This document shows positions 1 to 8,200 of a DNA stretch of 18,931 nucleotides, piece after piece. The stretch's first letter is position 1, and each line of letters starts with the position of its first letter. Location: NCBI GenBank assembly GCA_002497985.1, contig DAFQ01000048.1, positions 31,444 to 50,374 of the forward strand, read 5' to 3'. The notes under the pieces were generated by a model that had not been told where the DNA came from, made no database searches, and saw nothing but the letters and a program-made list of their open reading frames with translations. The DNA comes from Euryarchaeota archaeon UBA4 (GTDB lineage: Archaea > Thermoplasmatota > Poseidoniia > Poseidoniales > Thalassarchaeaceae). Both the position numbers and the translations under genes were made by a program.

Positions 1-110
1 AGGCATCCAGAGCAACTCAGATCCCTATTCAGAAGCTCATCCACATAGGGCTCTATGTTGCTCCATTTGCTCGCATCGAAATCATCTGGGACGAAACTTC
101 CGGATTTCAT
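1..110 (-). CDS. Probable M3-family oligopeptidase (PepF-like), N-terminal fragment
   Basis: Reading leftwards from the ATG at 110, 36 complete codons stay open to the window edge, so only the first residues of the protein are here. The segment FVPDDFDASKWSNIEPYVDE, followed by a Leu-Leu-Asn-Arg stretch, resembles the N-terminus of bacterial oligoendopeptidase F-like M3 metallopeptidases (a 'lPxdFd..dW..iePyf.eLl.R' pattern). These are cytoplasmic zinc enzymes that degrade short peptides. The HEXXH zinc site would lie far outside the window, so it cannot be checked. The start is the only ATG in frame after the stop of the upstream Cgi121-like gene, with a 51-base gap and no clear ribosome binding site. 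The family call comes from remembered N-terminal similarity alone and is moderate to weak. Confidence 0.5.
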   Translation of the reverse strand, partial: MKSGSFVPDDFDASKWSNIEPYVDELLNRDLSCSGC

Positions 111-161
111 GAACTGCTCTGCGGGAAACTTGGTTTTGATGTTGACCCTGAAATGTACAAT

Positions 162-716
162 TCACATATCCGCCATAGCAGCATGAAGTATGAAAAGCGA
201 CTCCATCTCGCTATTTTCCACTTGTTGCCCCCTAGCAATCGCACCAATTCTCTCCAATCCAGAGATTGTCGCTATCGGCCTGGTGGCTAGCAATCTTGCA
301 CCTAGGTGCTCTTGGATTCTAGTGGCCTCTTTGTCCGCATCATTGTATGTGCTACGGGGAATCGACAAGTCTCCAAGCGACTCTCCAACATCGAATTCTG
401 GGAGATGAACTATCCAGGCTCTCTTGTCGCCACTTGACAATCCCGACCTTTCTATCGCCAAGCTAATCTGGTGGGTGCCAGAAATGATCCTAAGGAACTC
501 AGCGGACACATCCCTAGCGACCATGGAATCAGACACCTCCTTCTTCCTTGTGGAATACCAAACTGTCCAGAGGTGCGATTCACTTCCAGCTGCTTCCTCA
601 GCGAGAATGAACCACCTATCATTGGGCCTCCACTCGTTAACCTTCGACACCACGACGGAAGGGTCTGAAACAGCTTCTTCGAATTCAATGCACCAAGCAG
701 GGTACCACGGCAGCAT
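162..716 (-). CDS. cgi121: KEOPS complex subunit Cgi121-like protein
   Basis: This is a 184-residue protein. Cgi121 is the KEOPS subunit that binds the 3' CCA end of tRNA and helps Kae1 make the threonylcarbamoyl adenosine modification at position 37. The recognisable core is residues 73-88, where EFLRIISGTHQISLAI matches the family pattern 'e.L.ylsGt.QI..Ai'. The C-terminal stretch ESLFILHAAMADM corresponds to the 'iEr.ALl.l' ending of archaeal homologues. The N-terminal half is poorly conserved. The gene lies 42 bases downstream of the Hel308-type helicase on the same strand, an association I recall from other archaea, which supports both calls. A purine-rich GAGGGAGAG directly precedes the ATG and may act as a ribosome binding site, although the spacing is short. 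The last codon and stop read ATGTGA. No other KEOPS subunit is in the window. Confidence 0.72.
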   Translation of the reverse strand: MLPWYPAWCIEFEEAVSDPSVVVSKVNEWRPNDRWFILAEEAAGSESHLWTVWYSTRKKEVSDSMVARDVSAEFLRIISGTHQISLAIERSGLSSGDKRAWIVHLPEFDVGESLGDLSIPRSTYNDADKEATRIQEHLGARLLATRPIATISGLERIGAIARGQQVENSEMESLFILHAAMADM

Positions 717-758
717 CTCTCTCCCTCATACTCTCTGTTGACCGTCCGATTGAAGATA

Positions 759-3302
759 CTACCGAGAGCGCCTCCTCATTGCACGACTAGCGGTTTGAAC
801 CAGATTATCAACAAGTTTCGGACTCCAGCCTCTAAGATCTGCTAGCATTGACTGGTCCCTTTCTGTCAATTCAGCAACATCGGAAGCCTCAGAGACACCT
901 AGTAGTGTAGTCATTTCTCTGGCCCTGACTCTCCCTACGCCTCTCAATGCTACAAGTCCCAGGAGGTCTGTCTTGCACCCATACCTGACTCTTCGATGAA
1001 CCTCGTCAATCGCCTCCACAAGAGTTCTGTGTGCGTCTCTTCCCATCAAGGACAGTTCATCATCATCAGCCACAATCTGCCTAGTCGAATAAAGTAACCA
1101 TTCTGCCAACTCGACGCGGCTTCGGAGATCCCCTGGCTGAACTCCCCATTCCGACTCTATCGTGCCAAAGCCATCTTCCTCCATCCAGGATTGAATGACC
1201 AGGGCCGCCTTCATTCTCCTATCATCCTCCATATCAACGGCCTCTGCAAGAAATTCTCTTTCATGTCCATGCAGGGCCGCTTGAACCTTGTCAAAGTCAT
1301 TTTTCCTAATCCAGAGCGGCATGAAATCCGGAGTACATGACACAAGATGCAGGAGTCCCATGGGTGAGACTTGCCCCGACTCGTCCCTTCCAGTCAGGAT
1401 CGACATTGCTCTTGAAGCACCGTCTCGGAGTATTCTTCCAGAAAGGGGGTTCAGATACAGCCTAGCAATTCTTTTTCCCAGGGGCGTTGCAGAATAGGTC
1501 ATCGATGGGGACTCTGCTGAAATTTCTTCCTCGGGATCAATTACACTGGCCTTTCTAAATCCGAAAATGGCCGGCCCCCTCCTCTTAGACTGGATATTCC
1601 TTCTAACTTCAACATGCCTTGCCAGCTCTATTCCAAGAGCATCAGCTGCAGAGTTTGCCCACGAAGGGGCCTCGTCCTCCCAGTCTTCTTCTGAAGGCTC
1701 GTCGGGCTGTTCTTCCATCATCCTAGCTGCTACCTTGTCAGACTCTCCTTCCCTGACAATCATGCCATTATCTGCCAACCAATCAATAACATCGTCCAGC
1801 CTGCTAGCCAAGGCCTCGGAATTCATCTGGGTCGCCAAGAAAGTCATCCCAAAAAAACGTCCTAGTGAGTATCTATCGGAAATCCCTCCTGTTGCAATTA
1901 TTGAAAGACAGTGACTCAGAAGTGCGGGGTCTTCCACCGCTCTCACTGCCATTGGACTTGCTAGTTTTGAAACCACATCTTCCGGTTCCCCTCGTAGGTA
2001 CAAGTCAACAATACGTTCCTCCTCCTGCCTATCTTTCGCGATAATCCAAGCATCTCCGTGCTCGTCGTATTTGGGCCTTCCAGCACGCCCCAGCATCTGT
2101 CTGACTTCCATAATGGGGAGTGGCATTGAAGCACTGGCTGCAGTGTTCCATCTTCTGTAATCTCTTACCACAACCCTCCTAGCGGGCAAATTCACTCCTT
2201 GTGCTAGGGTGGGAGTTGCAACTATACAATTCAGTACCCCTCCCTTGAATGCATCCTCAATAGCACTCCTCTGGCTTGAAGTCAGCCCAGCATGATGGAA
2301 TGCAACACCCCCCTGCACCGAGTTTGATAGGGACTTCCCAACGGAAGACGACTCCTCGCCCCTATTGATTTTCGATGAAATGCTATTCCACTTTGATACC
2401 AAATCATGATCATAGGGGCAGTCTTCCCTATCCAGTGACTTCAGTACATGCTCGGACAAATCCCGCGCTTCCTTCTGGGCGGACGCTCTTGAAGAAACAA
2501 ATACCAGCAGTTGGCCATTGGAGGAAACCGTATCGTCTAGAGCTGCTTGAAGAGATTTCGTCTTCTTACCAACAAGCCCTCTTTCCGTTGGCCACTCTTC
2601 TGGTTCGTCCCCCTCTATCCTGTGTACCCTAATTTCCAAATTGCTCATCACTCCACAATGTAGGGAAACGGGACGCCACTCGGACTTAACCAAATCAGCA
2701 TCCAGCCATTTTGCTAGAGACTCAGCATTGCCAACCGTGGCTGAAAGAGCAATAATCTGTGCATCTGGCCTCTCATGTCTGATTCTTGAAAGAATAACCT
2801 CCAGAGTTGGCCCCCTGCTCGGGTCATTCAGCAAATGGAACTCATCTGATACCACTACGCCGATCTTTTCCAGGAGCTCCTCATTGGTCCTGAGCATCGA
2901 GTCCAATTTCTCGCTGGTGCAGACTATTATGTCCGCATCTGCAACCCCTATATTCTCACTGCTTCTATCACCTATCGCAATCCCTACCTTCAATCCTACA
3001 GAACCTGCAATCTCCCGTAATTCACCGACCTTTTCCGATGCTAATGCCTTCAGTGGCACAATGTATAGCCCCCTGCTTCCAGCAAGGTCCCCGCTCAGTC
3101 GATGTAGCATAGTTAGGTATGCAACCAATGATTTTCCACTAGCCGTGGGGATAGTTAGCATGAGATTCCCCCCATCTAGAGCACTAGGGAGGGCCTCCAT
3201 TTGCGGTGGAAATAGACTCTCTATTCCCCACTCATCCTTTAGGAAGTCAACCAATCTCGAATCGAGACCAAGTTCCTCTAGGCCCCGCGCTACCCGTTCC
3301 AC
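759..3302 (-). CDS. hel308: Hel308-type superfamily 2 DNA helicase
   Basis: An 847-residue ATP-dependent 3'-5' DNA helicase of the Hel308/Ski2-like group, which in archaea acts at stalled replication forks and in recombination. Visible motifs in order: Q-motif glutamine (LFPPQ, residue 34), motif I TIPTASGKS (50-58), motif II DEFH (153-156), motif III SAT (187-189), motif IV LLVFVSSR (265-272), motif V VATPTLAQGVNLPARR (361-376) and motif VI QMLGRAGRP (402-410). A winged-helix region, ratchet helices and a C-terminal helix-hairpin-helix (about 781-800, VALRGVGRVRAREM) follow, ending in a basic tail. Archaeal Hel308 is usually about 700-750 residues; much of the excess is a charged insertion at about 519-600. 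The start is GTG, because an in-frame TAG lies four codons upstream and no earlier internal ATG precedes motif I. The gene probably shares a transcript with the Cgi121-like gene downstream. Confidence 0.93.
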   Translation of the reverse strand: MERVARGLEELGLDSRLVDFLKDEWGIESLFPPQMEALPSALDGGNLMLTIPTASGKSLVAYLTMLHRLSGDLAGSRGLYIVPLKALASEKVGELREIAGSVGLKVGIAIGDRSSENIGVADADIIVCTSEKLDSMLRTNEELLEKIGVVVSDEFHLLNDPSRGPTLEVILSRIRHERPDAQIIALSATVGNAESLAKWLDADLVKSEWRPVSLHCGVMSNLEIRVHRIEGDEPEEWPTERGLVGKKTKSLQAALDDTVSSNGQLLVFVSSRASAQKEARDLSEHVLKSLDREDCPYDHDLVSKWNSISSKINRGEESSSVGKSLSNSVQGGVAFHHAGLTSSQRSAIEDAFKGGVLNCIVATPTLAQGVNLPARRVVVRDYRRWNTAASASMPLPIMEVRQMLGRAGRPKYDEHGDAWIIAKDRQEEERIVDLYLRGEPEDVVSKLASPMAVRAVEDPALLSHCLSIIATGGISDRYSLGRFFGMTFLATQMNSEALASRLDDVIDWLADNGMIVREGESDKVAARMMEEQPDEPSEEDWEDEAPSWANSAADALGIELARHVEVRRNIQSKRRGPAIFGFRKASVIDPEEEISAESPSMTYSATPLGKRIARLYLNPLSGRILRDGASRAMSILTGRDESGQVSPMGLLHLVSCTPDFMPLWIRKNDFDKVQAALHGHEREFLAEAVDMEDDRRMKAALVIQSWMEEDGFGTIESEWGVQPGDLRSRVELAEWLLYSTRQIVADDDELSLMGRDAHRTLVEAIDEVHRRVRYGCKTDLLGLVALRGVGRVRAREMTTLLGVSEASDVAELTERDQSMLADLRGWSPKLVDNLVQTASRAMRRRSR

Positions 3303-3324
3303 GCACTCTCTCTAGTTCGGCCGT

Positions 3325-3330
3325 TCTAAA
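3325..3330 (-). promoter_or_regulatory. Possible TATA-like element for hel308
   Basis: On the minus strand this reads TTTAGA, centred about 25 bases upstream of the GTG start of hel308. That is the spacing expected for a leaderless archaeal transcript beginning at or near the start codon. It lies in the 46-base gap after the thioesterase stop codon. The match is weak, no clear BRE was identified, and cotranscription from the thioesterase gene is equally possible. Confidence 0.25.
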
Positions 3331-3348
3331 GGATGCCGAGCATCAAGC

Positions 3349-3825
3349 CTAATTCCAACGATGATAAGCAGGATGGCCTTCCTTTACTGCTACGAAAAGC
3401 CCCTCTCCGGTTGCACACACTTTCTCATTGGAAGACAACGTCATGCTGACCTCAGCCCGATCCTCTTTGATTTCTGTAATTCGAGCTTGAATCAGCATTT
3501 TCTCTCCGTGAGGGGTGGGCCGTCGCAACTTGATACTGTAACTCGCTGTAACCGTGCAAGGAGGATTATCCATGCCGTTCCTTTCCATCAATGCAATTGC
3601 CGCTGCCCAGTTTCCATGGCAGTCTAGTAAGGTGCCAATTATCCCACCGTTAACCATGCCGGGGAATGCTTGGTGCTCATCGGATGCAGTGAACTCCATC
3701 TCCAACCCGTTTTCTGTTCTGAATGATCGAATTTGTAGTCCCTGGGGATTGGAAGGGCCACATCCGAAGCATATGCTGCTCGGCGCAAACTCCTCTTGGA
3801 CCGAGACTCCTTCCCATTCGCTCAT
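3349..3825 (-). CDS. Hotdog-fold thioesterase, PaaI-like family
   Basis: A 158-residue single-domain hotdog protein, likely hydrolysing acyl-CoA thioesters; the substrate is not deducible. The N-terminal CFGCGPSNPQGLQ (residues 19-31) is characteristic of one PaaI-like subgroup. The core hotdog helix reads GMVNGGIIGTLLDCHGNWA (56-74). It keeps the Asp of 'LLD' but has Asn where many relatives have His before the Gly-Gly. The strands around CTVTASYSIKLRRPTP and the C-terminal GEGLFVAV also fit. I chose the ATG at 3825 because it gives the usual short N-terminus before the CxGC motif. An in-frame GTG at 3873 would add 16 residues and leave only 14 bases to the divergent AstE-like gene. It could be cotranscribed with hel308 across a 46-base gap, but no functional link is evident. 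Confidence 0.82.
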   Translation of the reverse strand: MSEWEGVSVQEEFAPSSICFGCGPSNPQGLQIRSFRTENGLEMEFTASDEHQAFPGMVNGGIIGTLLDCHGNWAAAIALMERNGMDNPPCTVTASYSIKLRRPTPHGEKMLIQARITEIKEDRAEVSMTLSSNEKVCATGEGLFVAVKEGHPAYHRWN

Positions 3826-3887
3826 GAGTGCCCGAGGGGCCTTGGGGAATTGAATAATTCCCAATTTTCCCACAAGGTACCCTATTT

Positions 3888-5282
3888 ATGTCGGACCGAC
3901 TGGGCAGGGCGTTGTCCGAACCACATAGCGACTCATCTGACGAGACTCCTAAGCCAAGGCCCGAGTCCCTCACTCCTCGGTCCAAGAGGAGGAGATTCAC
4001 TCCACTGAAGGTAGCAAACCAGATACCCAAGAGGAGGAGGAGGGAGATAGAGAGGGCATTGGAGGGCAGTGCAGGGACTCCCAAGAAATGGTCCAGACAG
4101 AGCGGCCCGAAGAATCACAATTTCATGAGGAAGAGAATTTCTCCTGGGTCCACCAGGAGGATAGAGTTCGATCTCCTTTCAGTGGATATCGGTGAATCGT
4201 GGCCAACTCCAGTCACAGTGATCCATGGCTCTAGGCCAGGGCCAGTCGTGACTCTCCTGGGGGCAGTCCATGGGAATGAACTGGTTGGCCCACTGGCACT
4301 AACTTACTTGACAGGGCCAAATTTCGTCGGCCCTGGGAAACCAATAGATCCAGAAGTAATGTCTGGCACCCTCCGAATTGTTCCCGTAGTGAATATGCCG
4401 GGATACCGTAGACAAAGCCGCTACATGCCAGATGGCCGGGACCTGAACAGAGCTTTCCCGGGCAAGCCAGAGAGCAATACGACGTTTAGGGTAGCTCACA
4501 AGATTTGGAATGAGGTCATCGTCGGTAGCGATTACGTCATCGACTTGCACACTGCTGCATTCGGCAGAACAAACATGCCTCAAATCAGGGCCAATCTGGC
4601 CCATGCGTCTAGTAATAAAATCGCAAGGTCATTCGGAATAGAGGCAATACTGGATAACGTCGGCCCCAAGGGATCACTCAGGAGGTTGACAAACGAATCA
4701 GATATTGCCTGCATCACATTTGAGGGAGGCGGGCCGAATGAGTCGGACCCCGAGTCCGTGCAGATTTCCATTTATGGGATACTGAACGTCCTACGTGGAC
4801 TGAGGATGATACCAGGTCACCCTAGTAGGCCAAGATTTCGTATACTGGCCTCCGGTTCAGTGTGGATTAGGTCAGATCAAGGTGGGCTGCTCGATGTTCT
4901 GGCCCCCGCTGGAAGCTTCGTCGACGAGGGCGAGGTTGTCGCAACTGTGACGAATCCAGAAAGGCCCTCAGAAACTCACGAGGTCACGTCACCAAATAAG
5001 GGGCTGATCATTTGTTCGGCCACGCATCCTTTCGTAACTGCTGGTACACCCGTTGGGCACATATTGCCTGTTTCAAAGGGGGTTAAGACAATCCGGAAGA
5101 GGCTGGACGAAGATGATTGCCTCGTAATAGCGGGGTCCGATGGAGATCCCCCCTGGCGTGAAGATGACGATGTTGAGGACATCACGGTAGGTGGCGAGTG
5201 GTCAGGCGGTTCAGTCGATGCAGAGTGGGGCGTCAACGACCCGGCGGGCGTCGAAGAGGAAGCAGCTGAAGCCGACCCTTGA
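3888..5282 (+). CDS. AstE/aspartoacylase-family zinc deacylase (M14-like)
   Basis: A 464-residue protein whose catalytic core spans about residues 95-300. Zinc ligands are visible as H128 and E131 in GAVHGNE and H221 in DLHT. The substrate-binding signature DGRDLNRAFPG (182-192) and the probable catalytic Glu279 in ITFEGG are intact. Residues about 325-395 fit the C-terminal beta-barrel (lipoyl-like) domain of the family. Members cleave N-acyl amino acids such as succinylglutamate or acetylaspartate; the substrate here is unknown. Residues 1-79 are a low-complexity, Arg/Lys-rich extension with SKRRR and PKRRR exactly 15 residues apart, and the last 55 residues are strongly acidic. A shorter start at the ATG at 4125 is possible. 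I prefer 3888 because AT-rich, promoter-like sequence lies just before it and none lies before 4125. Its stop TGA directly abuts the stop of the convergent protease gene. Confidence 0.85.
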   Translation: MSDRLGRALSEPHSDSSDETPKPRPESLTPRSKRRRFTPLKVANQIPKRRRREIERALEGSAGTPKKWSRQSGPKNHNFMRKRISPGSTRRIEFDLLSVDIGESWPTPVTVIHGSRPGPVVTLLGAVHGNELVGPLALTYLTGPNFVGPGKPIDPEVMSGTLRIVPVVNMPGYRRQSRYMPDGRDLNRAFPGKPESNTTFRVAHKIWNEVIVGSDYVIDLHTAAFGRTNMPQIRANLAHASSNKIARSFGIEAILDNVGPKGSLRRLTNESDIACITFEGGGPNESDPESVQISIYGILNVLRGLRMIPGHPSRPRFRILASGSVWIRSDQGGLLDVLAPAGSFVDEGEVVATVTNPERPSETHEVTSPNKGLIICSATHPFVTAGTPVGHILPVSKGVKTIRKRLDEDDCLVIAGSDGDPPWREDDDVEDITVGGEWSGGSVDAEWGVNDPAGVEEEAAEADP

Positions 5283-5290
5283 CTAGTCAA
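5279..5290. repeat. 12-bp perfect palindrome over two convergent stop codons
   Basis: TTGACTAGTCAA is a perfect palindrome. It contains the TGA stop of the plus-strand AstE-like gene (5280-5282) and the TAG stop of the minus-strand protease gene (5283-5285), with no base between them. Flanking CCC and GGG could lengthen a stem imperfectly. It might act in bidirectional termination, but no T-tract follows on either side, so this is only a description of the sequence. Confidence 0.3.
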
Positions 5291-8200
5291 ACTTGGGGGC
5301 TCTGGGAAGTCCGGTATCCTCGTCTATCTCCGTGGGGGAATAAGACGATTGCGCCTGACCCCCTCCGGATAACAAACTCGAAACATCTGGGGCGCTAGGT
5401 AGTGCGTAGCTCTGATGCTCAACCCCGACGTTGTTAATCTCGGGATTGATATCGTAGAATTCGTATGCCTCTTTCAATTGCCTCTTGTAAGAGACCCTGG
5501 AACCTATGAGAAGTGCTCCTCCAATCAGGCAAATCACACCCAAAAGGGACACAACTACACCCGCCGGACTCAGTATGAATCCCAGAATTTTCTCACTCAA
5601 ACTGAGTGGGGGCTCCCAAACCACCATGTCCAAGTTCCAGACCAATTCAGTGACTTCGCCACTGTCTACCATCAATGCAGTCACTTGTTGTGGGCTACTG
5701 CCCTCTGAGCACAGTTGTATTGCAAGATTGCTATCCGGGGAGTCGCAGTCTATCGAAGGGATAGATATCTTCAATCCACCATTACTGATGTTATCTGTAA
5801 GGGTGTAGTCTCCGAACTTCCACGAAACACTAGCTTCTATCTGGGTTGGTACGGCACCAATCGAGAGGACCAAACTGTCATTCACAGACTCCCATCTGAA
5901 AACCTCCGAGATTCCAGGTGTCATTGAAACCAACTGCATTCTGTCTAGACCGTCATCGATCACTCCGCTGCAGTCATCGTCCCATCCGTTCCAAGTTTCA
6001 ACCCCATTCGGATTGATGGTATCAACCAAATCCTCACAGTCCTCGAAGTCTCTGAAACCATCGCCATCGTTATCGAAGTTGTACTTCAGGGGGTCTGACA
6101 TAGTCGACAGGATCTCCTCGCCGTCAGTTAGTCCATCGTCGTCGGTATCAGGGTCATTCGGGTCTGTTGTGAAGTTGTGATACTCGTCGTAGTCCAACAG
6201 ACCGTCCTCGTCCTCGTCCGTGTCATAGAAGTCCTCGTCGATGCTCAAATCGCAATCGTTGTCCTTGCCATCCAGAGATTCTGGCAAGTAGGGGGACATT
6301 TCGGAGTCATCGTCGTCGCAGTCATCAAACCAGTAAACGCCATCACTGTCACTGTCAGGGTCATACACTAGTGGGTCTGACATTGAGTCCGTCAATTCAT
6401 ATCCATCCGGTAGGCCATCGCCATCAGTGTCACCGTTGTAAGGGTTGGTGGACAAGTTGTGGTACTCCTCGAAGTCACTAAGCAGATCTCCATCCGTATC
6501 CACCGAGTCAAAACCATCATCCATTTCTTCGTCGCAGTCATTGTCGATCCCATCCAGAATCTCGGGCAGACCGGGGGACCTGAACTCATCCTCGTCATCA
6601 CAATCCAAGAACCAATGCCAACCGTCAGAATCCTCGTCCGGATCAGCCCAGTTCGGGTCCGAACCATGAGTATTGACCTCTATCCCATCTCGGAGACCAT
6701 CATCATCTGTGTCGGCATCAAGGTGGTCTGTGTTGTGAACGTGGAACTCGGACCAGTCAACCAGCCCATCGCCATCTGCATCTGTGAAGTTGAATCCCTC
6801 GTCAGTCATCTCATCACAGTCGTCGTCTATTCCGTTCAGCATCTCTGGCCTTCCTGGGTTTACAAGGGGGTCAGAGTCGTCACAGTCGTTGAAGTGGTAG
6901 AATAGATCGCTGTCGGCGTCTGGATCGTAAACCAGCGGATCGCTCGACCAGAAGTTCACCTCGGCACCATCTGACAGGCCGTCATCGTCAGAATCGCTGT
7001 CAAGTGGGTCGGTTCCAAGGATAATGGCCTCGGAATAGTCATTCAGGCCGTCAAGGTCGCTGTCCACTGAAAGAGGGTCAGTTCCGAAGATCATGACCTC
7101 CTGGAAGTCATCCAGGCCATCATCATCCGTATCTGCGTCATACGGGTCAGTGCCCCATACGCCTGTCTCGTTAAGGTCTTCAAGGCCATCATCATCATGG
7201 TCCAGATCTGCATCCATTCCATGGATAATCATGCCCCATGAATCCAAGGTCCCGGAGGTGCCTGAGTCCGTGTCCCGTATCTTGAGAGTCCATTCTCCGA
7301 TGGAGGATTCGTCCCAATGGTGAACTGTGTTGAAAATCCAATTGTAGTAATTGTTTCCATTGTCATTACGGCTCTCCGCTAGCCAAGACTCCTTTCCGGT
7401 TGGGGAGACCAGTACGATGTCGAGGTCCCCTCTCGAGTTGTGAGAGATGTTGACTATGACATCTACACTCTCAATTTGAATGTCAGTTTGCACGTCAAGG
7501 TCAAACTCTGTCCAAGTTGAGTTGGAATCCGGAATCGAGGTCGCAGAAATCGCGGGATTGAATGTGAGGTTGACCTCCTCATCAACAAGAGACCAACCCT
7601 CTGCGAGGTTTACCGCAGCACCCGCGTCTATCGCGCCAAAGCCATACTTGTGAGAGACTTCATGACCGGCGCCATTCGTTTCCCAAGATGAATCGCTGGC
7701 ATCGTTCTTGCGTGCGCTGTTAACGAGAATGTGCTGAACATCTCTCCAAGTCAGGTCCTCGTTCGCTTCTAGGACCAATGCGATTACTCCGGCTGCAAGT
7801 GGAGTCGCACTGGAGGTGCCACCGAAATCGTGAGTGACATTGCCGGAATTGTTGTACCCCCCAGAGCCAGTAATGTCAGTTGTGGTGATGCCTTCTCCAT
7901 CCCCATTCGAATGTGCCGCTATCAGGATATTAGCCCCTGGTTCCGCGTAGTAAGACTGATCGCCATCATGGTCTATTGCCGTCACTGCAATCGTGTATCT
8001 GCTGTTCGCGTACCCGTCATAGTTGGCATTGTCATTGGACCCAAGACCGTTTCCCGCAGCCCAAGTCAGAATGTTCCCGAGATCCTCCCTGCCTCCGTAA
8101 GCATCTTCCTCGAATGCAGCAGTAGTGAGGGGCCCCGGGCCCTCCAGAGTCTGCCCATCGTCACTTGGGCCCCATGAGTTCGTGTAAATGTCAATATCAT

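Noticed and set aside
2641..3315. A 224-codon plus-strand open frame antisense to hel308.
   Set aside because: It lies wholly opposite conserved helicase motifs and has a Ser-rich, composition-driven product.
4029..4047. A GAGGAGGAGG purine run as an internal ribosome binding site for a shorter AstE-like protein.
   Set aside because: No in-frame start codon lies at a suitable distance downstream; the nearest plausible ATG (4125) is about 80 bases away. The run is explained by consecutive Arg codons.
3677..4084. A 135-codon minus-strand open frame spanning the thioesterase/AstE divergent region.
   Set aside because: It overlaps the conserved CxGC part of the thioesterase in another frame and shows no family resemblance.
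6177..6905. Several long open frames on the plus strand and in a second minus frame across the protease repeat region.
   Set aside because: They mirror the repetitive GAT/GAC-rich codons of the protease repeats, give low-complexity Val/Ile-rich or Ser-rich products, and have no recognisable domains.
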